Program-made: the position numbers and the translations under genes | Shown: positions 60,401 to 64,000 of the stretch, in pieces | How positions within the stretch are numbered: the stretch's first letter is position 1 | How the letters are laid out: each line of letters starts with the position of its first letter | Source of the DNA: Brevibacillus agri | GTDB taxonomy: Bacteria; Bacillota; Bacilli; Brevibacillales; Brevibacillaceae | NCBI RefSeq assembly: GCF_004117055.1 | Contig: NZ_CP026363.1 | Coordinates: 664,001 to 728,000, forward strand | Direction of reading: 5' to 3' | Length of the DNA: 64,000 nt | The notes under the pieces: generated by a model | Databases searched by the model: none | Told to the model about the DNA's origin: nothing | What the model saw: the letters and a program-made list of their open reading frames with translations, nothing else

Positions 60401-60616
60401 ATTCAAGCCTACTTTACCTACATTATCTTTGGAATAATGATTGTGTCCACTTTAGTATCCATGGTAAAAAAAGGGAACTTGTTTGGGTACATTAATGGCG
60501 GAGTTCTCTCAATCATTATTTATGTGATTGATCCAGCGTATTGGTGGATTAGTATCTGTCTATTGTTAATAACGTATCTTTTCCAATTTATAGAAATCCA
60601 ATTTCCTAAAAGGTGA
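60401..60616 (+). CDS. Small two-helix membrane protein, non-ATG start
   Basis: 71 residues if it starts at ATT (60401) behind GGGGTGAT; 59 if it starts at the first ATG (60437), which has no ribosome site. It starts 16 bases after the secreted-protein gene. Sequence stretches: FTYIIFGIMIVSTLVSMVKK, GNLFGYINGGVLSIIIYVID, WWISICLLLITYLFQFIEIQ. Two or three membrane helices are likely. It may protect against, or export, its neighbour. The unusual start is why confidence is moderate. Confidence 0.5.
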   Translation: MQAYFTYIIFGIMIVSTLVSMVKKGNLFGYINGGVLSIIIYVIDPAYWWISICLLLITYLFQFIEIQFPKR

Positions 60617-60672
60617 CCACGGTTGTGGGTTAACCCCCAATAGCCAGGATAAATCTGCAAGCACAGAAAGGA

Positions 60673-60702
60673 TTGACAGCGAAGCGGGCTTTCCCTTACG
60701 AT
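60673..60702 (+). promoter_or_regulatory. Promoter of the attenuated efflux gene
   Basis: TTGACA (60673-60678), an 18-base spacer and TACGAT (60697-60702), 40 bases before the leader peptide. Confidence 0.7.
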
Positions 60703-60741
60703 AAATCATAATTCACTACGGTTTTTCAAGGAGGCTCTTTT

Positions 60742-60765
60742 ATGTACTCTGTACGCATGCGCTAA
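60742..60765 (+). CDS. Leader peptide MYSVRMR of a macrolide-type attenuator
   Basis: Seven codons and a TAA, with AAGGAGG seven bases upstream. The peptide ends in Arg-Met-Arg, the +X+ pattern (Arg/Lys-X-Arg/Lys) at which macrolide-bound ribosomes stall. Known relatives are MTHSMRLR (ErmDL) and MTASMRLR (upstream of mef). It precedes a series of alternative hairpins and a terminator before a Mef-like gene. Confidence 0.85.
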   Translation: MYSVRMR

Positions 60766-60956
60766 TCAGGCACGGACGACTCGCCCGTTTTTCGATGGGT
60801 TATTTGTCATGCCTGCATAGTTAGCTTGCGTATGTACCTCCAAAGCTCCTTGCTGCCTGATTCTGATTCGTCAGGCAGTCGGTTTCATGTGCTTGGATTG
60901 AGCAAGCTTTTGCACGGATGGCATCCCCTCGGACGGGACGTTCTCCGTGCTTTTTT
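60766..60956 (+). promoter_or_regulatory. Attenuator hairpins of the Mef-like gene
   Basis: Right after the leader stop comes TCAGGCACGGA. It can pair with ATGCCTG near 60810 or with CTGCCTGA near 60855. CTGCCTGA can instead pair with TCAGGCAG near 60872. A final hairpin, GCACGGA (60912-60918) with TCCGTGC (60944-60950), ends in six T and is an intrinsic terminator ahead of the efflux gene. Stalling on the leader would free one arm and change which stem forms. Exact switching is inferred, but alternative complementarity and the terminator are seen directly. Confidence 0.75.
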
Positions 60957-61006
60957 GCGTCCAAAAACGGATGTCGCACATGAATGTCCACATGAGGAGG
61001 ATGTAT

Positions 61007-62064
61007 ATGAGTACGAAAAAAGAAAGCTGGAAGCAAACCTTTTACACGATTTTTGCCGGGCAGGCCTTTTCGCTATTGGGCAGTGCCGTTGTGCAATTCA
61101 GCATCATCTGGTGGCTGACAGAGAAGACGGGCTCGGCGCTGGTGTTGACCATCGCTTCGATGGCCGGCTTTTTGCCCCAGGCTTTGGTCGGCCCTTTTGC
61201 CGGAACGATTGTCGATCGGCTGGACCGCAAAAAAATCATGATTGCCGCCGATATGTTCATCGCCCTCGTCAGTCTCGCCCTGGCGATTCTGTTCCTGAGC
61301 GGGATCGAGCCGCCTGTTTGGGTCTTTTACGCCGTTCTTGGCTTGCGTTCGATTGGTACGGCGTTTCACATGCCGTCAATGCAGGCTTCGATTCCGTTGA
61401 TCGCGCCGGAGGATCAGCTCATGAAGGTGCAGGGCTGGATTCAGACGCTGACTTCTGCTGTCAGCATGGCTGGCCCGATGCTCGGTGCGTTTTTGTTGGC
61501 TTATTTTTCGATGGAAACCGTGCTTTTGCTTGATGTCGCAGGGGCGCTGCTGGCAAGCGCCGCCTTGCTGCTCGTGCATATCCCGAATCCCGAGCGCAGC
61601 GTGCCGGAGGAAGGCGAGCGCGGCATGCGCAGCGAGATCAAGGCAGGGCTGCGGGAACTGATGAAGTCAAGAGGCTTGGTGGTCATCACGGCCGCCATCG
61701 GGTTCACGAGCTTCGTGTACGTGCCGGTAGGGGCGCTGTTTACGCTTATGGTGTTAAGCCACTTTGGCAAAGGGGCGTGGCATGCCGGAGTGGTCGAGTT
61801 TTCTTTTGCGGCAGGCATGCTCGTCGGCTCGATTTTGTTGGGTAGTTGGGGGGCCAGGCAAAATCGCGTGTACTTGCTGACGGGCGGAATAGCGCTGTTG
61901 GGGCTGGGACTGTTCTTCTCGGGGCTTTTGCCTGCGTCCGGTTTTGTCGGGTTTGTGCTGCTGTCGGGGCTGATGGGGATATCGGGGCCATTGTGCTTAT
62001 CGGAGTGTTCACCTCGCTCGTTCCAGCGGTGAGAGAGCTGAAGGCTGCCCAAGCAAACCAGTAG
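61007..62064 (+). pseudogene. Mef-like macrolide efflux MFS transporter, internal deletion
   Basis: The first 325 residues match Mef-type drug:H+ antiporters (WKQTFYTIFAGQAFSLLGSA, IIWWLTEKTGSALVLTIASM, DRKKIMIAADMFIALVSLAL, LGLRSIGTAFHMPSMQASIP). At about 61972-61990, after LLSGLMGIS, the frame is lost and stops at 62032. In another frame, from the same point, [20 protein letters not shown] then KAAQANQ looks like the last helix and tail and ends at 62064. Roughly 50 residues (one or two helices) appear deleted with a frameshift. GAGGAGG precedes ATG 61007. Probably inactive; the regulator part in front is intact. Confidence 0.82.
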
Positions 62065-62077
62065 ACGTCTGCATAGA

Positions 62078-62112
62078 AACAGCCAGGGTCACGTCAGGTG
62101 GTTCTGGCTGTT
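62078..62112 (+). terminator. Hairpin after the Mef-like gene
   Basis: AACAGCCAG pairs with CTGGCTGTT; TTGTTGTT follows rather than a clean T-run, so termination may be leaky. Confidence 0.6.
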
Positions 62113-62249
62113 GTTGTTCACAAAGATGGCACGAGGTTTTACAGTTATGTGTCGAAACGCCTGGGAGATTGGTAATGCAAGTTGGGGAAAATTATAATGA
62201 AGGTACATACGCAGCGAGCAAGCGCCTTTTCAGCGGGAAAGAGGGTACT

Positions 62250-63347
62250 ATGGAACCAAATCAATTGATGGAAGCAGCTCAACGTTTTATCCGCACCTGC
62301 TACAGCGAGTTGAACAAGACGGCGGCCGAGACAGAGCAGCGTTTGCAGGAAGTCCGGTACCAGATCGAGTCACAAGGCTATTACGAGCACACAGAGGAAG
62401 AACTGCGCCACGGGGCGAAGATGGCCTGGCGCAATAGCAATAGATGTATTGGACGCTTTTTCTGGGAATCGCTCATTGTGATGGACGAGCGCCATGTCCA
62501 GACAGAGGAGGAGATGGCCCAGGCGTTGCTGCGGCACATCGAGTTCGCGACGAACGGCGGGAAAGTGCGTCCGACCATTACCGTTTTTGCCCCTGCCATA
62601 CCAGGGCGGCCGCAGATGCGCATTTGGAACCATCAGTTGATTCGCTACGCCGGGTATGAGACGGAGTACGGCATTCTGGGCGATCCGGCTTCGCTTGAGC
62701 TGACGAAGCTCTGTTTGAGCCTGGGGTGGCAAGGGGCTGGCACGCACTACGACATATTGCCGCTCGTCGTGCAGATTGGGGATCGGCAGCCGCAATTTTT
62801 TGAGATACCGCCAGAGCTGGTCATCGAAGTGCCGATCACGCATCCGGAAATAGCGGGCTTTGCAGACCTTGGCCTGCAATGGTACGGCGTGCCGATCGTC
62901 GCGGACATGCGTCTGGAAATCGGCGGCCTGGATTATGTGGCGGCTCCTTTTAACGGGTGGTACATGGGGACCGAGATCGGGGCGCGCAATCTGGCGGACG
63001 AACAGCGCTACAACATGCTGCCAAAAGTCGCGGAGGTCATGGGCCTGGACACGAGCCGGGAAGCGACGCTCTGGAGAGACAAGGCGCTGGTGGAGCTGAA
63101 CGTGGCCGTGCTGCATTCCTTCAAGGAAAAAGGCGTTTCGATTGTCGACCATCACACAGCCAGTCAACAGTTCAAGCGCTTTGAGGAAAGAGAAGCCAAA
63201 AACGGCCGGGAGATTACAGGGGACTGGACGTGGCTGATTCCGCCGATTTCTCCTGCGGCTACCCACATTTTTCACAGCACGTACGACAACAAGATGGAGT
63301 CGCCGAATTTCCACTATCAGGCGAAGCCGGATTTGCCCAAAAAATAA
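62250..63347 (+). CDS. nos: Nitric oxide synthase, oxygenase only
   Basis: 365 residues, the size of B. subtilis and Staphylococcus NOS. It makes NO from arginine via N-hydroxyarginine, taking electrons from cellular reductases as it lacks its own. Heme Cys is in [17 protein letters not shown] (about residue 65). Arginine and pterin site stretches are [20 protein letters not shown] near 160, [17 protein letters not shown] near 235 and [20 protein letters not shown] near 330. ATG 62250 has AGAGGG upstream. A longer in-frame start at 62169 would add residues foreign to the family. A terminator follows. Confidence 0.95.
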   Translation: MEPNQLMEAAQRFIRTCYSELNKTAAETEQRLQEVRYQIESQGYYEHTEEELRHGAKMAWRNSNRCIGRFFWESLIVMDERHVQTEEEMAQALLRHIEFATNGGKVRPTITVFAPAIPGRPQMRIWNHQLIRYAGYETEYGILGDPASLELTKLCLSLGWQGAGTHYDILPLVVQIGDRQPQFFEIPPELVIEVPITHPEIAGFADLGLQWYGVPIVADMRLEIGGLDYVAAPFNGWYMGTEIGARNLADEQRYNMLPKVAEVMGLDTSREATLWRDKALVELNVAVLHSFKEKGVSIVDHHTASQQFKRFEEREAKNGREITGDWTWLIPPISPAATHIFHSTYDNKMESPNFHYQAKPDLPKK

Positions 63348-63362
63348 GGGAAACAACAGGCA

Positions 63363-63397
63363 AAATGTCGCGGACGACGGTTCGCGGCATTTTTTTG
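63363..63397 (+). terminator. Terminator of nos
   Basis: AAATGTCGCG pairs with CGCGGCATTT (one T-G), followed by a T-run. Confidence 0.75.
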
Positions 63398-63523
63398 TAC
63401 AGATAAATGGGCGCACAAGCTCCTGCCAGGAAGTTTGCGCAAAAGCAGGGCCTGTAAAGGATTTACAGTTATTTTCTTGCACAGAATAGGTGGCGAAATC
63501 GGCAAGATGTGATAAAATTAGTC

Positions 63524-63542
63524 GATAATGATTATCATTATT
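63524..63542 (+). promoter_or_regulatory. Fur box of the siderophore-binding gene
   Basis: GATAATGATTATCATTATT is nearly the ideal 19-base Fur site, 23 bases before the start; a TAAAAT -10 lies at its upstream edge. Confidence 0.9.
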
Positions 63543-63564
63543 AAAAATGTGGGGGAGATTCATT

Positions 63565-64000
63565 TTGCGCAAAACCGGATCTTTCAAAGTCATCTTACTG
63601 GCATTTATGCTGGTTCTCGTCGGGGTTTTGTCGGCATGCGGACAAGCTCCGGCCAATAATGCGGCCCAACCGGCTGCTCCGGCCAAAACCGAGAGCAGCG
63701 ACGAGTTTATCACCTATCAGGCACAAAACGGAGAGGTGAAAATCCCGAAAGACTTGAAACGGGTGGTCGTGCTGGCAGACAGCTACGTCGGTGATTTTCT
63801 CGCGTTGGGCATCAAGCCGATCGGGATTACCGATCATGTGATGAAAAACCCGTACATGAAAGGCAAGCTGGACGGCATTGAAAGCGTTGGCGACGGCTCT
63901 TCCGTAGAGAAGGTGCTCACCATGAATCCAGACTTGATCGTCGTGTTCGAAGGCGACAAAAATCTGGCGGAGCTCTCCAAAATCGCGCCGACCGTTGCGA
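63565..64000 (+). CDS. Iron-siderophore ABC transporter, binding lipoprotein (3' end outside window)
   Basis: About 145 residues are visible. A lipoprotein signal (VILLAFMLVLVGVLSAC, Cys about 25) is followed by a short Ala/Pro linker and the FecB/FepB-type fold (VKIPKDLKRVVVLADSYVGD, FLALGIKPIGITDHVMKNPY, VEKVLTMNPDLIVVFEGDKN, LAELSKIAPTVA). It captures a ferric siderophore outside the cell. Start is TTG at 63565 behind GGGGGAG. The strong Fur box makes iron control clear. Permease and ATPase genes should lie beyond the window. Confidence 0.9.
   Translation, partial: MRKTGSFKVILLAFMLVLVGVLSACGQAPANNAAQPAAPAKTESSDEFITYQAQNGEVKIPKDLKRVVVLADSYVGDFLALGIKPIGITDHVMKNPYMKGKLDGIESVGDGSSVEKVLTMNPDLIVVFEGDKNLAELSKIAPTVA

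Overview
The window reads as the chromosome of a Gram-positive, spore-former-type Firmicute. Brevibacillus or a close member of the Bacillales is most likely. Evidence: strong AGGAGG-type ribosome sites, TTG and GTG starts, lipobox lipoproteins, a stand-alone bacterial nitric oxide synthase, B. subtilis-like lutABC/LutR, GlpP and MmgDE proteins, and an S-layer-homology-like surface protein. This assignment is inference; there is no rRNA or tRNA in the window. Core genes look GC-rich (mid-50s by eye). Several AT-rich patches (about 5.6-7.0, 16.9-21.3 and 59.4-60.6 kb) look like accessory DNA.

Layout: 0-2.4 kb, a partial response regulator and a polar amino-acid ABC importer (minus). 2.5-5.3 kb, an AGCS symporter, a PuuD-like glutamine amidotransferase and a PhnA-type zinc-ribbon protein. 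5.6-9.9 kb, two secreted proteins and a large YhgE/Pip membrane protein. 9.9-16.7 kb, a cobalamin riboswitch followed by the methylcitrate cycle (mmgD, mmgE, prpB), a deletion-fused acyl-CoA dehydrogenase/enoyl-CoA hydratase relic and a 3-hydroxyisobutyryl-CoA hydrolase. Together these describe valine to propionyl-CoA to pyruvate catabolism. 16.9-21.3 kb, an AT-rich island with an acyltransferase and two unknown secreted proteins. 21.5-27 kb, an arylamine N-acetyltransferase and the sigma-54-controlled GABA locus gabR-gabT-gabD, with three exact operator repeats and a clear -24/-12 promoter.

27.1-30.6 kb (minus): a four-gene polyprenyl-phosphate sugar pathway (DPPR-synthase-like UbiA, SMR-type carrier, PAP2-like phosphatase, GT-C membrane protein) behind an ECF-like promoter. 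It looks like a minimal cell-envelope ribosylation system. 30.8-34.9 kb: the Fur-box-controlled efeOBU iron importer. 35.1-38.9 kb: lactate utilisation lutABC with lutR. An ISL3-family element, with an 8-bp target duplication, sits in the lut promoter. 40.5-41.1 kb: a TetR gene broken by an amber codon. 41.2-47.9 kb: a glycerol-3-phosphate type operon (HAD phosphatase, ugpCBAE, TIM-barrel protein, GlpP) with a hairpin leader and a possible Pho box.

47.9-59.3 kb holds the most unusual locus. A Fur-box LysR gene precedes a Fur-box operon of ten tightly packed genes: a frameshifted Opp/Dpp-type binding protein, a permease, a permease-ATPase fusion, an ATPase, two tandem paralogous amidotransferase-fold-like proteins, a second FtsE/FtsX pair, a secreted coiled-coil protein and a His-rich SLH-like membrane-anchored protein. 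It looks like an iron- or metal-responsive uptake system coupled to an FtsEX-type machine. 59.6-64 kb: a secreted protein with a small membrane protein that may start at ATT, a macrolide-type attenuator (leader peptide MYSVRMR) before a deletion-broken Mef-like efflux gene, nitric oxide synthase, and the start of a Fur-box siderophore-binding lipoprotein. At least five genes are broken by a deletion, frameshift or stop. Pseudogene formation is therefore a theme here, unless some are sequencing errors.
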